Below the pieces are notes generated by a model. It did no database searches. It was not told where the DNA came from and saw only the letters and a program-made list of their open reading frames with translations. Position numbers and translations under genes: made by a program. From Sulfuriferula plumbiphila (GTDB lineage Bacteria; Pseudomonadota; Gammaproteobacteria; Burkholderiales; Sulfuriferulaceae), in contig NZ_AP021884.1 of assembly GCF_009938015.1 (NCBI RefSeq), forward strand, positions 310,001 to 374,000: a stretch of DNA of 64,000 nt, in the 5' to 3' direction. Shown here piece after piece: positions 1 to 11,805 of the stretch; the stretch's first letter is position 1, and each line of letters opens with the position of its first letter.

Positions 1-46
1 GCAGAAAATGCTGACCGAAGCGTTTGCGCGGAATGTGTCGGGACAT
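1..46 (-). CDS. rsmA: 16S rRNA dimethyladenosine transferase RsmA (KsgA), N-terminal fragment
   Basis: Only the first 15 codons lie in the window. The minus-strand reading from the ATG at 46 gives MSRHIPRKRFGQHFL, the signature N-terminus of RsmA/KsgA, which dimethylates two adenines near the 3' end of 16S rRNA. It follows pdxA by about ten bases, matching the common lptD-surA-pdxA-rsmA order of proteobacteria. The gene runs off the left edge. Confidence 0.85.
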   Translation of the reverse strand, partial: MSRHIPRKRFGQHFL

Positions 47-56
47 GATGGTGTAC

Positions 57-1043
57 CTAGCTGGTCTGGCTGTGCGCCACCAGCTGCGCCGCAAGATCCA
101 GCGCGGCTTGCAGGCTGCCAGGTTGGGCGCGGCCGGTGCCAGCCAGCTCGAGTGCGGTACCATGGTCTACCGAGGTGCGGATGATGGGCAGCCCGAGGGT
201 AATATTCACACCGCCGCCAAAGCTGGCGTATTTGAGCACCGGCAAGCCCTGATCGTGATACATCGCCAGCACGCAATCGGCATCGGCCAGGCGCGCCGGG
301 TTGAACAGCGTATCGGCGGGCAACGGTCCGCTCAGGTGCATCCCGCGCGTGCGCAGCTCATCCAGCACCGGGCTGATGATGTCGGTTTCTTCACGCCCGA
401 GGTAGCCGGATTCGCCCGCGTGCGGATTGAGTCCGGCCACCAGGATATGGGGTTGCGGGATGCCGAAACGGTGCACCAGGTCGTGGTGCAGGATGTGCAA
501 TGTGGCGGCAATGGATTCGCGGGTGATGGCGGCGGCGACATGGGCGAGCGGCAGGTGGGTGGTGGCGAGTGCCACGCGCATCCCGCCGCCGGCCAGCAGC
601 ATCACCACGCGCCGGGTGTTGGTCTCCTCGGCGAGAAACTCGGTATGGCCGGTGAAGGGGATGCCGGCGTCATTGATGACGGCCTTGTTGATGGGGGCGG
701 TGACCATGGCGGCGAATTCGCCATCCATGCAGCCCTGCACGGCAAGTTTCAGGGTTTGCAGCACATACTGAGCATTGGCCGGGTTAAGCAGGCCAGGGGT
801 GGTATGCGCGTGCAGCGGCTCATGCAGGACGGTCAGCGTGCCCGCTGCATGGCTGACCGGTGTGCCGCCATAGCGCTGCAGCGCCAGCGGCAGGCCAAGT
901 ATGCCAGCACGCTGGGCCAGCAGATCGTGATCGGCGATGGCGACCCATGCCTGTTCACGCGGCTGCTGTGCCAGCATCACGCACAGGTCTGGGCCGATGC
1001 CAGCGGGTTCGCCGGCAGTGATGGCGATGACGGGTGCAGTCAC
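57..1043 (-). CDS. pdxA: 4-hydroxythreonine-4-phosphate dehydrogenase PdxA
   Basis: PdxA oxidises 4-phosphohydroxy-threonine in cytosolic pyridoxal phosphate synthesis. The protein opens with [19 protein letters not shown], typical of the family, so I start at the GTG at 1043 (328 residues, normal length) and not at an upstream ATG at 1106 that would run into surA. Metal-binding histidines are visible in [16 protein letters not shown] and MYHDQG, and the C-terminal [14 protein letters not shown] motif is present. It begins eight bases after the surA stop, so it is probably co-transcribed and coupled with lptD-surA and rsmA. Confidence 0.96.
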   Translation of the reverse strand: MTAPVIAITAGEPAGIGPDLCVMLAQQPREQAWVAIADHDLLAQRAGILGLPLALQRYGGTPVSHAAGTLTVLHEPLHAHTTPGLLNPANAQYVLQTLKLAVQGCMDGEFAAMVTAPINKAVINDAGIPFTGHTEFLAEETNTRRVVMLLAGGGMRVALATTHLPLAHVAAAITRESIAATLHILHHDLVHRFGIPQPHILVAGLNPHAGESGYLGREETDIISPVLDELRTRGMHLSGPLPADTLFNPARLADADCVLAMYHDQGLPVLKYASFGGGVNITLGLPIIRTSVDHGTALELAGTGRAQPGSLQAALDLAAQLVAHSQTS

Positions 1044-1051
1044 GGCCCTAT

Positions 1052-2419
1052 TTATTCCGCGTTGCGGTATTCGACGTAGGCGCTGTCGCGCAGCTGGCGC
1101 AGCCATTCTTGCTGTGCTTCCTCGATCTTGCGCTCGCGCAGTGCCTGGCGTGCCAACAGGCGCTGGCGTTCTTTGGTGACATCCTGATCGCGCCGCGCCA
1201 GCACCTGGATCAGATGAAGGCCGAACGGCGTCTGCACCGGCTGGCTGATCTCGCCCGGTTTCAGCGCATTCATCGCGCGTTCGAATTCGGGCACCGTCTC
1301 GCCTGGTGATACCCAGCCCAGATCGCCGCCCTTGGCAGCCGAACTATCGTCCGAGTACTGGCGTGCCATGTCTTCGAATTTGGCACCATTGAGGAGACGC
1401 TCGCGGATTTGCAGCAAGCGGTTTCTGGCATCGTCCTCGGATACCAGTTCGTTGGTCTTGATCAGGATATGGCGCACATGGGTCTGCTGGACCACCATTT
1501 TGGCGTTCTGGCCGCGCTTGTCGATCAGCTTGAGGATATGAAAGCCATTGCTGCTGCGGATAATGTCGGATATCTGGCCGGGTTGCATCCTGGCCAGGGC
1601 ATCGGCAAACAGGGTGGGCAATTGCGAACCGCGCCGCCAGCCCATGTTGCCGCCCTCCAGTGCATTGGAAGCGTCGGAATAGCTGGCTGACAGCTGGGCA
1701 AAATCGGCGCCTTTCCTGAGCTCGTCGAGTACCTTCTGCGCGCGTGCGCGCTGTTGCTGGATTTGTTCGGTGGTGGCAGCCTCGGGAATGCGGATGAGGA
1801 TGTGGGCAATGTTGTACTCGTCCTCCTGACCTTGTTTGGCCTGGTTTTCCAGATAGGCGTCCACCTCGGCTTCAGTGATGTTGATCTTGCTGTCCACTTC
1901 GCGCTCGCGCAGACGTTGCAGGATAATTTCATCGCGGATGTCGTCGCGGAATTTGTTGAACGCCATGCCTTCCTTGGCCAATGCAGTGCGGAACTGTTCC
2001 AGATTCATGTTGTTCTGCGCGGCGATGCGGTTCAGGGCGCGATCCAGTGTCGGGCCATCCACGCGGATGCCGGTCTGGCTGGCAAACTGCAGCTGGATGC
2101 GGTCGTTGATCATGCGTTCCAGCAATTGTTTTTCCAGCACCGCGCGCGACGGTAGCGGTATGTTGCGCGTCTTTAATTGTTGCACGGCGCGATCGTAGCG
2201 CTCGTCGAGATCGTGGCGGGTAATGACGTCGTCATTGACCACGGCGACGATGCTGTCGAGTGGTTTGATGGGGAGCGCGGTGCGCGTGGCATGGGTGCTG
2301 TTGCTTGTGCCGGACGGATGCTGGGGGGTGTCGTCTTGCGCCGCCTGCGCCGCGCCCGGTAACAAAGCGGCCAGCAGGGCAATGACATGCAGGGTGTGAT
2401 TAAGGATTTTGAAGTTCAT
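1052..2419 (-). CDS. surA: Periplasmic chaperone / peptidyl-prolyl isomerase SurA
   Basis: SurA escorts outer-membrane proteins, including LptD, through the periplasm. The 455-residue product has a signal peptide of about 26 residues ending GAAQA, an N-terminal chaperone domain ([22 protein letters not shown] is the usual opening of the mature domain) and two parvulin domains, roughly residues 195-300 and 310-410; each carries the HILI and GGD/GGN-LGW motifs. The start overlaps the lptD 3' end by 20 bases and the stop lies eight bases before pdxA, so the three genes form one operon. Confidence 0.96.
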   Translation of the reverse strand: MNFKILNHTLHVIALLAALLPGAAQAAQDDTPQHPSGTSNSTHATRTALPIKPLDSIVAVVNDDVITRHDLDERYDRAVQQLKTRNIPLPSRAVLEKQLLERMINDRIQLQFASQTGIRVDGPTLDRALNRIAAQNNMNLEQFRTALAKEGMAFNKFRDDIRDEIILQRLREREVDSKINITEAEVDAYLENQAKQGQEDEYNIAHILIRIPEAATTEQIQQQRARAQKVLDELRKGADFAQLSASYSDASNALEGGNMGWRRGSQLPTLFADALARMQPGQISDIIRSSNGFHILKLIDKRGQNAKMVVQQTHVRHILIKTNELVSEDDARNRLLQIRERLLNGAKFEDMARQYSDDSSAAKGGDLGWVSPGETVPEFERAMNALKPGEISQPVQTPFGLHLIQVLARRDQDVTKERQRLLARQALRERKIEEAQQEWLRQLRDSAYVEYRNAE

Positions 2420-4631
2420 TGGTATTCACGTAGCCGGAAATGCTTTGTTTGAGGACATCGAGCGGATTAGAGCCGAGTCGGCCAATACCGTTCAATTCGA
2501 GCTGGATGAAGAATGAATTGCTGGAAGTGCCGGTCGCTGTGGCAATGCGCTGCAGCACACCGCGCGCCGCCCAGCAGCCGGCATTGTATTCCAGCCCCGC
2601 CAAACCTTCCACCAGACGGCCGTCCACGAATGAGTAATTGTAACGCATCAGGCCATACCAGCGCGGCGCCAGGGGCCATTGCGCGGAGATATCCACCTGG
2701 CGGATGGCATCGAGGCTGGATGTGCCACGGATGATGCGATAACTCAAATTGAGTGTTTTGCCCGGCGCCGGGCGATAGTTGGCGGAGATGCTGTCCCGAA
2801 TGCTCGCGCCCAGATTGGTGTTGAACTGCACCGCCGCCTCGGCGCGCCACGCCTGGCTGATCTGGCCGCCGACACTGGCGAGGACGTCGCTGGATGTGCT
2901 GGCATTGGGGACGCCGCCTGGCAATACCACTCGCTGCGGCGCGAAATAGAAACGTTGGCCAAGGGAAACGCGCAGGCGCTCCAGGCCGCTATCGGGCTCG
3001 ATCAGGCGCGAGGTCACTGCCGCCGTAAGCTGGTTGGCGTCGTTGATGCGGTCGCCACCGGCAAAGCGGTTTTCGGTGAACATCTGGGCAAAGTTGAAAT
3101 CGATCTGACCGCTGTCGAAGTTGGGTATCTGGCTCTGATCCTGATACGGGATGTAAACGTAAAAGAATCGTGGTTCCAGCGTTTGCTGGTAGTTGCGACC
3201 AAACAACCGGGTATTGCGATCCATGTAAAAACCGCTGTCCACGCTGGTGATGGGCAGGGTGCGCACGGTATTGGGCAGCGTGCTCGAATCCAGATAGTAA
3301 TTGGTCTGGCTCACGCCGAATTTGGGGGTGAGGTAGGCGAAATTATTGGCCATCGGCATGCTGAAGCTGGGGTAGGCTGACACCCGCGTACCGGTGACCA
3401 GCGTCGGGTGATCAAAGTGCACGGCTTCACCGGTGAAGCTGAAATCCACCCCGTGCCAGTCATAGCGATTGGCGTTGAGGGTGAGCTGGGGCAGCAAATT
3501 ATAGGGCGGAACGATGGGTGCCAGCGGATCCTGCAGGGTCTGGAATTTTTGCGCGCGGATAGCGGCGCTCCACCAGCCTGCGGTGTAGTTGACGCCGCCT
3601 TCCTGCGACAGGTTGGTAATCGAAGTGATGCTGATCTGGTTGGACAGGTCGCGAAAATAGTTGTTGTCCGAGACCCGCTCATAATGCAGGTGGCCGCTCC
3701 ACCCTGGAGCGAAATTCTGTTGGTGGTTGACGAGCACGCTCCAGCGATTGGTATTGGTAGCCTTGTCCGCCAGAAATTCACCATTGAGTATGCCCCTGTA
3801 ACTGTCGGCCAGATAACGGAATTCACCTCCCAGCTGCAGGCCGCGTTTGGTCATGATGCGCGGACTGATGGTGGCGTCGTAATTCGGCGCGATGTTCCAG
3901 TAATACGGCAGACGCAGTTCCAGGCCGCTGCTGCCGGTGGTGCCGAAGGTGGGGGCGAGCAGACCGGATTTGCGCTGATTGTTGAGCGAGAAATCCATGA
4001 ATGGCGTGTACAGAATGGGCACGCCCTTGAATTCCAGATAGGCGTTGCGCGCGGTGCCGACTTCACGCCCGCGGTCAATGTTCAGATCCTTGACGTGCAG
4101 GTACCAGTCATCGTTGTTGACCGGGCAGGTGGTATAGGTAGCGTCTTTGAGGCGGTATTGTCCTTTGCCCTCAAAATCCAGTAGCCGCGCCGCGCCGCGT
4201 ATCTTGCGCGTCAATGCAGTGGCCTGGGTATGCGCGATCAGATCGGTCAGGCTATATACCGGCTGCTGCATCTGCCCCACCTGGTCGGCCAGGCGCACAC
4301 GCAGTTCCGGACCGCTGACCCTCAATCCCTGCTGCTGCAACGTGACATCGCCTGTGGCGTGGGCTTCATCGGTATCCAGGGTGTATTGCAGGTAATCGCT
4401 GGTCAGCACCGTGTCGTTGCGCTGCAGCTCAACGTTACCCCTGGCTTTCACCTGCTGGTTTGCGGTGCCCTCAATATGGTCGGCATGCAGGTATAGCGGA
4501 GTGTCTTCGGTTTTTTGCTGTGGCAACAGGACCGAGCTGGTTTGCGCAGCAGGCGTGTCTTCAGCCAGTGCGGCGTCGCAGAACAGCACCAGGCAGGCAG
4601 CAAAGCAGCACTTGAGATGGGATGGCGGCAT
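2400..4631 (-). CDS. lptD: LPS-assembly outer-membrane protein LptD
   Basis: LptD is the beta-barrel that, with LptE, inserts lipopolysaccharide into the outer leaflet. It has a signal peptide ending near AALAED, an N-terminal OstA/LptA-like jellyroll (periplasmic bridge end; about residues 45-180) and a long C-terminal barrel rich in alternating aromatic strands. Total length is 743 residues, normal for beta-proteobacteria. In the mature part I see one cysteine in TTCPV and one near the C-terminus in AGCWA, compatible with one long-range disulfide, where E. coli has two. It is first in the lptD-surA-pdxA-rsmA operon and divergent from amgK. Confidence 0.95.
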   Translation of the reverse strand: MPPSHLKCCFAACLVLFCDAALAEDTPAAQTSSVLLPQQKTEDTPLYLHADHIEGTANQQVKARGNVELQRNDTVLTSDYLQYTLDTDEAHATGDVTLQQQGLRVSGPELRVRLADQVGQMQQPVYSLTDLIAHTQATALTRKIRGAARLLDFEGKGQYRLKDATYTTCPVNNDDWYLHVKDLNIDRGREVGTARNAYLEFKGVPILYTPFMDFSLNNQRKSGLLAPTFGTTGSSGLELRLPYYWNIAPNYDATISPRIMTKRGLQLGGEFRYLADSYRGILNGEFLADKATNTNRWSVLVNHQQNFAPGWSGHLHYERVSDNNYFRDLSNQISITSITNLSQEGGVNYTAGWWSAAIRAQKFQTLQDPLAPIVPPYNLLPQLTLNANRYDWHGVDFSFTGEAVHFDHPTLVTGTRVSAYPSFSMPMANNFAYLTPKFGVSQTNYYLDSSTLPNTVRTLPITSVDSGFYMDRNTRLFGRNYQQTLEPRFFYVYIPYQDQSQIPNFDSGQIDFNFAQMFTENRFAGGDRINDANQLTAAVTSRLIEPDSGLERLRVSLGQRFYFAPQRVVLPGGVPNASTSSDVLASVGGQISQAWRAEAAVQFNTNLGASIRDSISANYRPAPGKTLNLSYRIIRGTSSLDAIRQVDISAQWPLAPRWYGLMRYNYSFVDGRLVEGLAGLEYNAGCWAARGVLQRIATATGTSSNSFFIQLELNGIGRLGSNPLDVLKQSISGYVNTNELQNP

Positions 4632-4692
4632 GGGGTCGGGTCAGCGAATAATGCTAGAATCGTGGCTCAATATATCATCGTCCGGAGATCGT

Positions 4693-6377
<1,685 letters not shown>

Positions 6378-6405
6378 AAAAATGTCTTTCATTTGAGATG
6401 CAGAT

Positions 6406-6843
6406 ATGGATATTGACGAAGTACGCCAGGCAGTCACCCTCGACCCGGTCTGGGTCGCGGAACTTCGCGCCCAATGGACGGCTCTGATGGAACTCGCGGT
6501 ATGGGGCGAGGTGAAATCCTCACGCATGGGCGCGGCGACGCGGATGCGCAAGCGCCTGCTGGACGTGGGCGAAAAGTTGCGTTCGCTGGCTGCCGGCCGC
6601 GACTGGATTCCGCACCCGCGCGAGCAGGTGAAAAACGCGCTGGGCTCCGCATTCAGCCTGAAAGACGCCTTGTTGCAGTTTGAACGTGCCGCGCAGGACA
6701 TGGACGGCGGCAACGATAGCGCCGTATTTGGCGCGCTGGCTGTGCAGTTGCACCAGTCTTTGCTGATCCGGCTGGCGGAACTGGAAAATATCTGGGCAGC
6801 CTTACTCGATTCACAATATCTCGACCAGGACACCGATGACTGA
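6406..6843 (+). CDS. Conserved hypothetical protein upstream of pepP
   Basis: This 145-residue soluble, mainly helical protein has no signal peptide, no membrane segment and no motif I recognise. Its stop codon overlaps the pepP start by eight bases and it lies 28 bases after murU, so it is probably a genuine operon member. The acidic C-terminus (YLDQDTDD) and conserved-looking basic stretch RMRKRLLDVGEK are the only visible features. I cannot assign a function. Confidence 0.75.
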   Translation: MDIDEVRQAVTLDPVWVAELRAQWTALMELAVWGEVKSSRMGAATRMRKRLLDVGEKLRSLAAGRDWIPHPREQVKNALGSAFSLKDALLQFERAAQDMDGGNDSAVFGALAVQLHQSLLIRLAELENIWAALLDSQYLDQDTDD

Positions 6844-8137
6844 CCCTACCCCTTTTAGCGCCCGCCGCCGCCGCCTGATGCAGCAAATGGGCAGCGGTAT
6901 CGCTGTGCTCGCCACCGCGCCCGAGCGTGTGCGTAACCGCGACAGCCATTATCCGTATCGCTTCGACAGCCATTTTTACTACCTCACCGGTTTCACCGAG
7001 CCGGAGGCCGTCGTGGTGTTGCTGGCAGGCACCCAACGCACGGTGCTGTTCTGCCGCGACAAGGATGGGGAGCGCGAAATCTGGGATGGTTTCCGTTACG
7101 GCCCGGAGGCGGCACGCGCCACTTTCAACTTCGACGAGGCGTATTCCATCAGCGAACTCGACACGCGCCTGCCTGAACTGCTGGCCGACCAGCCCACGCT
7201 GCATTACGCGCTCGGGCAGGATACCGCGTGGGATGCGCGCGTGCTGGGCTGGCTCAACAGCGTGCGCGAACAGGCGCGCAGCGGCGTGGCTGCGCCCACC
7301 AGCTTGCGGGATGTGCGCGAGCTGGTGGACGAAATGCGCCTGTTCAAAGACAGCGTGGAACAGGCCACCCTGCGCCGCGCTGCCGCGATTTCCTGCGCTG
7401 CCCACCGCCGCGCCATGCAGGCCGCCGCGCCGGGGTGTTTCGAGTACGAGATCGAAGCCGAACTGCTGCACCACTTCCGCGCCCACGGCAGCCAGGCGCC
7501 GGCCTACACTTCGATTGTTGCAGGCGGCGCCAATGCCTGCGTGCTGCACTATGTGGAAAATAATGCACAACTGCATGCCGGCGACTTGCTGCTGATCGAC
7601 GCCGGCTGCGAACTCGATGGCTACGCGTCCGACATCACCCGCACCTTCCCGGTGAGCGGCAGCTTCAGCGCCGCGCAAAAAGACGTGTACGAGATGGTGC
7701 TGGCCGCGCAATACGCCGCGCTGGATGCGGTGCAGCCCGGCAATCACTGGAACCAGCCGCATGAAGCCGCGCTGCGCGTGCTGGCGCAGGGCATGATCGA
7801 TCTGGGCCTGTGTGCAGGCAGCGTGGACGGGGTGCTGGAATCCGGCGACTACCGGCGCTTTTACATGCACCGTACCGGCCACTGGCTGGGGCTGGACGTG
7901 CACGACGCAGGCAGCTACAAGACCGATGGCGCCTGGCGCGCATTGCAGCCCGGCATGACCCTCACCGTCGAGCCCGGCTGTTATATCCGCCCCGCCGACG
8001 ACGTGCCGCAGGCATTGTGGAATATCGGTATCCGCATTGAAGACGACGTGCTGGTGACGGCGCGCGGTTGCGAGGTCATCACTGCCGCCGCGCCAAAAAC
8101 CGTGGCCGAGATCGAGGCCGCGATGCGTCATGCGTGA
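6836..8137 (+). CDS. pepP: Xaa-Pro aminopeptidase PepP
   Basis: PepP removes N-terminal residues preceding proline. It shows the aminopeptidase-P N-terminal domain (opening near RRRLMQQMGSGIAVLATAP) and the pita-bread metallopeptidase domain. The di-manganese ligands are visible: the two aspartates of IDAGCELDGYASDITRTFPV, the histidine of HRTGHWLGLDVHD, and the glutamates of TVEPGCY and IRIEDDVLV. At 433 residues it is full length. It overlaps the preceding hypothetical gene and ubiH. The pepP-ubiH-ubi hydroxylase order is a widespread proteobacterial arrangement. Confidence 0.95.
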   Translation: MTDPTPFSARRRRLMQQMGSGIAVLATAPERVRNRDSHYPYRFDSHFYYLTGFTEPEAVVVLLAGTQRTVLFCRDKDGEREIWDGFRYGPEAARATFNFDEAYSISELDTRLPELLADQPTLHYALGQDTAWDARVLGWLNSVREQARSGVAAPTSLRDVRELVDEMRLFKDSVEQATLRRAAAISCAAHRRAMQAAAPGCFEYEIEAELLHHFRAHGSQAPAYTSIVAGGANACVLHYVENNAQLHAGDLLLIDAGCELDGYASDITRTFPVSGSFSAAQKDVYEMVLAAQYAALDAVQPGNHWNQPHEAALRVLAQGMIDLGLCAGSVDGVLESGDYRRFYMHRTGHWLGLDVHDAGSYKTDGAWRALQPGMTLTVEPGCYIRPADDVPQALWNIGIRIEDDVLVTARGCEVITAAAPKTVAEIEAAMRHA

Positions 8138-9278
8138 ACACAGCGACATTGTCATCGCCGGGGGTGGACCGGTGGGCACCACGCTGGCGCTGCTGCTGGC
8201 CGATAGCGATTGCTCCATCCAGTTGCTGGAAGCGCGCGCGGATCTCGCCCGCCCGGCACATCGCCGCACCCTGGCGCTGTCTTACGGCAGCCGTCTGATA
8301 CTGGAACGGCTCGGGGTCTGGTCAGGCATAGGCGAAGTCACGCCGATCACCACCATTCACATCTCCCAGCGCGGCGGTCTGGGCATGGCCTGGCTGCGCG
8401 CAACCGAAGAAAAGCTGCCGGCGCTGGGTTATGTGGTGGACTATGCCGAACTCGATGCCGCATTGCACGCGCGCCTGCGCGACAGCGCGGTGGCCGTAGT
8501 GAGCGGCGCGCGCGTGGATGAGGTGCGCGTCGCCAGCGGCTATGCCATGCTGAAAGCCAGCCGTGCCGGTGTCGTTACTCCGGTTACCGCCCGTCTGGCG
8601 GTGGTGGCCGACGGCGGTGCCGCCACGACGCAGCGGGTGAGCCGCGACTACGACCAGCATGCCCTGATTGCCTCGGTGACCACCGAGTTGCCCCACAACG
8701 GCTGCGCTCACGAGCGTTTCACCCCTGATGGCCCTGCCGCGCTGTTGCCGCAAGGCGCGGGTTTTGCGCTGGTGTGGACGGCCGGCCCGGCGCGCGTGCA
8801 GGCCCTGCTGGCGCTGCCGGACGCCGAATTCCTGCGCGCCCTGCAGCAGCATTTCGGCGACCGCGTGGGCCGGTTTTTAAGTGTTGCGCAACGCGCGAGC
8901 TTTCCGCTGGGATTGCGCTATGCCGCTCAGGTCACGCGCCCGCACACGGTGTTGATCGGCAACGCCGCACAAATGCTGCACCCGGTGGCCGGACAGGGTT
9001 TCAATCTTGGGCTGCGCGACGCCTGGGAGCTGGCCGCCCGCATCCGCACCAGCACGCGCGAGGCATTGGGCGGCGCCGCCATGCTCGCCGCTTACACTAG
9101 CGCGCGGCGGCTGGACACGCGTGGCGGAATTTTTTTCACCGATTTGCTGGTGCGCCTGTTTTCCAACGACAACGCGCTGCTGCACCATGGCCGCAGCGTC
9201 GGTCTGGCGGCACTGCAGGCGCTGCCGCCGGTCAAGCGCTTTGTGGCGCGGCGCATGATCTTCGGGGCACGCGGATGA
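8130..9278 (+). CDS. ubiH: UbiH-type FAD-dependent ubiquinone-biosynthesis hydroxylase
   Basis: This is a class A flavoprotein monooxygenase of the UbiH/UbiF/Coq6 family, acting on the ring of octaprenylphenol intermediates. The Rossmann motif IVIAGGGPVGTTLAL is at the N-terminus and the second FAD site GNAAQMLHPVAGQGFNLGLRDA near residue 280. UbiH is favoured because it directly follows pepP, as in E. coli. It overlaps pepP by eight bases and the next hydroxylase by four (ATGA). The exact hydroxylated position cannot be proved from sequence. Confidence 0.88.
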   Translation: MREHSDIVIAGGGPVGTTLALLLADSDCSIQLLEARADLARPAHRRTLALSYGSRLILERLGVWSGIGEVTPITTIHISQRGGLGMAWLRATEEKLPALGYVVDYAELDAALHARLRDSAVAVVSGARVDEVRVASGYAMLKASRAGVVTPVTARLAVVADGGAATTQRVSRDYDQHALIASVTTELPHNGCAHERFTPDGPAALLPQGAGFALVWTAGPARVQALLALPDAEFLRALQQHFGDRVGRFLSVAQRASFPLGLRYAAQVTRPHTVLIGNAAQMLHPVAGQGFNLGLRDAWELAARIRTSTREALGGAAMLAAYTSARRLDTRGGIFFTDLLVRLFSNDNALLHHGRSVGLAALQALPPVKRFVARRMIFGARG

Positions 9279-10438
9279 CTGCCACGACATTCGACGTCGT
9301 CGTCGTCGGCGCAGGCATAGTCGGCGCCGCGTTCAGTGCAGCGCTCAAGGGGAGCGGGCTAGAGTTGGCGTTGGTGGAACCGCATCCGCCCGCTGTGCCC
9401 ACCCAGGATTGGGATGTGCGCATTTATGCCATCAGTCCCGGCAGTGCGCGTTTTCTGGACGAGCTGGGCGTGTGGCAAGGCCTTGACGCCGCGCGCATCG
9501 CCCCGGTATATGGCATGGAAATCAGCGGCGACAGCGGTGCACAGCTGGTGTTTGACGCCTACGCGGCAGGCTTGCCGCAGCTCGCCTGGATCATGGAGGG
9601 CAATCGCATCCAGCATGGTTTATGGGCTGCATTACAGCAGCAATCCAATCTGACGCTGTTTGCCGGAGCCCGGTGCGCCGAACTGGGCTGGTCGGCCTCG
9701 GGTGCGCGGCTGGCGCTGGCGGATGGTACGGTGTTGCACAGCAAGCTCATTGTGGCGGCGGATGGCGGCCATTCCTGGGTGCGCCAGCAGGCAGATGTCG
9801 CGGTGACGCGCCGCGAATACGGCCAGTTGGGCGTAGTCGCCAATTTTGAATGCAGCCGTCCCCACGCCCATATTGCGCGCCAGTGGTTCCGCGCTGATGG
9901 CGTGCTGGCGTGGCTGCCGCTGCCCGGCCGGCGCTTTTCCATGGTGTGGTCAACGGATGCAGCGCATGCGCAGACGCTGCTGGCATTGCCGGGTGCCGAA
10001 CTGGCAGAACGCGTGGCGCAGGCCGGCGGCCATGCGCTGGGTGCGCTGGGTGCGCCGGCTGTGCCGGCTGCGTTTCCGTTGGCTCTCAGCCGTGTGGATA
10101 CGCTGGTCAAGCCCGGCCTGGCACTGCTCGGCGACGCCGCCCACGGCGTGCATCCGCTGGCCGGACAGGGTGTCAACCTTGGCTTGCGCGATGCGCGCGA
10201 ACTGGCGCAAGTGTTGCGCGCGCGCGGTGCTGCAAGCTGCGGCGAGCTGCCGTTGCTGCGCCGTTATGAACGCGCGCGCAAGGAAGATATTCTCACCATG
10301 CAAGGCGTGACCGACGGGCTGCATACACTGTTTGGCAGCACCCATCCGGGATTGACCCGGTTGCGCAATAGCGGTCTCGACCTCACCAATCGGCTGGGCC
10401 TGGTCAAAAACCTGCTGATACGACACGCACTGGCCTGA
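9275..10438 (+). CDS. Second UbiH/UbiF-family FAD hydroxylase (probably UbiI or UbiF role)
   Basis: This 387-residue paralogue of the preceding gene has a VVVVGAGIVGAAFSAAL dinucleotide-binding motif and the FAD signature GDAAHGVHPLAGQGVNLG. It presumably carries out another ring hydroxylation in ubiquinone synthesis. Beta-proteobacteria use varied sets of UbiH/UbiI/UbiF/UbiL/UbiM, so I leave the symbol blank. The four-base overlap with ubiH implies coupled translation. dsbC follows after 30 bases. Confidence 0.85.
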   Translation: MTATTFDVVVVGAGIVGAAFSAALKGSGLELALVEPHPPAVPTQDWDVRIYAISPGSARFLDELGVWQGLDAARIAPVYGMEISGDSGAQLVFDAYAAGLPQLAWIMEGNRIQHGLWAALQQQSNLTLFAGARCAELGWSASGARLALADGTVLHSKLIVAADGGHSWVRQQADVAVTRREYGQLGVVANFECSRPHAHIARQWFRADGVLAWLPLPGRRFSMVWSTDAAHAQTLLALPGAELAERVAQAGGHALGALGAPAVPAAFPLALSRVDTLVKPGLALLGDAAHGVHPLAGQGVNLGLRDARELAQVLRARGAASCGELPLLRRYERARKEDILTMQGVTDGLHTLFGSTHPGLTRLRNSGLDLTNRLGLVKNLLIRHALA

Positions 10439-10468
10439 GCCATTTTCTTTCAAAACCCTGGAGTAGAC

Positions 10469-11191
10469 ATGCTCAAACGCACCCTGTTGTCCACCACCCT
10501 TCTGGCCACTCTGCTGGCGTGCACTGCCAACGCAGACGAAGCCGGCATCAAGAAAACCCTGCTGGAAAAATTTCCCGGTGCAGACATCACCAGTATCACT
10601 AAAACCCCGTATTCAGGGCTTTACGAGGTGCTGATAGACGGCCAGGTAGTGTATGCCGACGAAAACGCCAATTATCTGTTTGTGGGGAGTGTGGTGGACG
10701 TCAAAACCCGCCAGAACCTGACCAACGAGCGCCTGGAGAAGCTCAATGCAATCAGGTTCGACAGCCTGCCTTTCGCCGACGCGATCAAAACCGTGAAGGG
10801 CAACGGCAAGCGTCAGCTGGCGATTTTCTCCGATCCGGATTGCCCGTTCTGCAAAAGGCTGGAACAGGAGCTGACCAAGGTCAGCAACGTCACCATCTAT
10901 ACCTTCCTTTACCCCATCGTCAGCCTGCATCCGGATTCCGCTGCCAATGCCAAGGCCATCTGGTGCGCGCCGGACCGCAACCAGGCATGGGATGACGCCA
11001 TGCTGCGCGGCGTTATGCCGAAAAACAACGGCACCTGCAAAAATCCGGTCGAGTCCAATATCGCGCTCGGCAACAAATACCGCGTCACCGGCACCCCCAC
11101 GCTGATTTTTGCAAATGGGCAGCGCGTACCCGGCATGGTACCGGCGGACAAGGTCAACGAGCTGCTCGACGCGGCCGGAAAAGGCAAATAA
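10469..11191 (+). CDS. dsbC: Periplasmic thiol:disulfide isomerase DsbC
   Basis: DsbC reshuffles wrong disulfides in the periplasm. A signal peptide (MLKRTLLSTTLLATLLACTANADE) precedes the DsbC dimerisation domain (GADITSITKTPYSGLYEV) and the thioredoxin-fold domain with the active site DCPFC (cysteines 125 and 128). The usual second disulfide (WCAPD and GTCKNP) and the cis-proline TGTPTL are present. At 240 residues it is typical. Its TAA overlaps the ATG of the next gene by one base. Confidence 0.94.
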   Translation: MLKRTLLSTTLLATLLACTANADEAGIKKTLLEKFPGADITSITKTPYSGLYEVLIDGQVVYADENANYLFVGSVVDVKTRQNLTNERLEKLNAIRFDSLPFADAIKTVKGNGKRQLAIFSDPDCPFCKRLEQELTKVSNVTIYTFLYPIVSLHPDSAANAKAIWCAPDRNQAWDDAMLRGVMPKNNGTCKNPVESNIALGNKYRVTGTPTLIFANGQRVPGMVPADKVNELLDAAGKGK

Positions 11192-11805
11192 TGGCGACAT
11201 TCTGGGACCAGCGTTACGCAGTTGAAGGGTATATTTTCGGGACTTCACCCAATGCCTTTCTGGTGTCGCAGGCCGCGCGCCTGCAACCCGGCCAGTCTGC
11301 GCTGGCCGTGGCCGACGGCGAAGGCCGCAACGGCGTGTGGCTGGCGCAGCAGGGCCTGCATGTGCTGTCAGTGGACAGTTCCGGCGTGGCGCAAGCCAAA
11401 GCCGGAAAATTGGCAGCGCAACGCGGCGTGGCGCTGCAGTTTGAAACCGCCGACATGCTGGCGTGGGATTGGGGCGATGCACGCTTCGACGTCATCGTCG
11501 CCATTTTCATCCAGTTCGCGGATGCGCAGGGGCGTGCGCGCCAGTTCGATGGCATCCGCCGCGCGCTCAAGCCGGGCGGCCTGCTGCTGTTGCAGGGCTA
11601 TACGCCGCGCCAGATGGAATACAGGACTGGCGGGCCGTCAGCGCCGGAAAATCTCTACACCGGGTCGATGCTGCGCGAATGGTTTGGCGACTGGGATATT
11701 CAGCATCTGCGCGAGCACGATGACGTCATCAACGAGGGCAGCCACCATGCGGGGATGTCGGCGTTGATTGATCTGGTGGCGTATAAACCTGGAAAAAGCA
11801 GATAA
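11191..11805 (+). CDS. Class I SAM-dependent methyltransferase
   Basis: The 204-residue protein has a Rossmann-fold methyltransferase core: the SAM-binding region ALAVADGEGRNGVWLAQQG, an acidic end of strand 2 (VLSVDSS), and the motif IV-like FDVIVAIF followed by LKPGGLLLLQGYTP. It resembles TehB/UbiE-type small-molecule methyltransferases. The substrate is unknown. It is coupled to dsbC by an overlapping start codon, so it belongs to the same transcript. Its 3' end runs into a repeated palindromic element. Confidence 0.8.
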   Translation: MATFWDQRYAVEGYIFGTSPNAFLVSQAARLQPGQSALAVADGEGRNGVWLAQQGLHVLSVDSSGVAQAKAGKLAAQRGVALQFETADMLAWDWGDARFDVIVAIFIQFADAQGRARQFDGIRRALKPGGLLLLQGYTPRQMEYRTGGPSAPENLYTGSMLREWFGDWDIQHLREHDDVINEGSHHAGMSALIDLVAYKPGKSR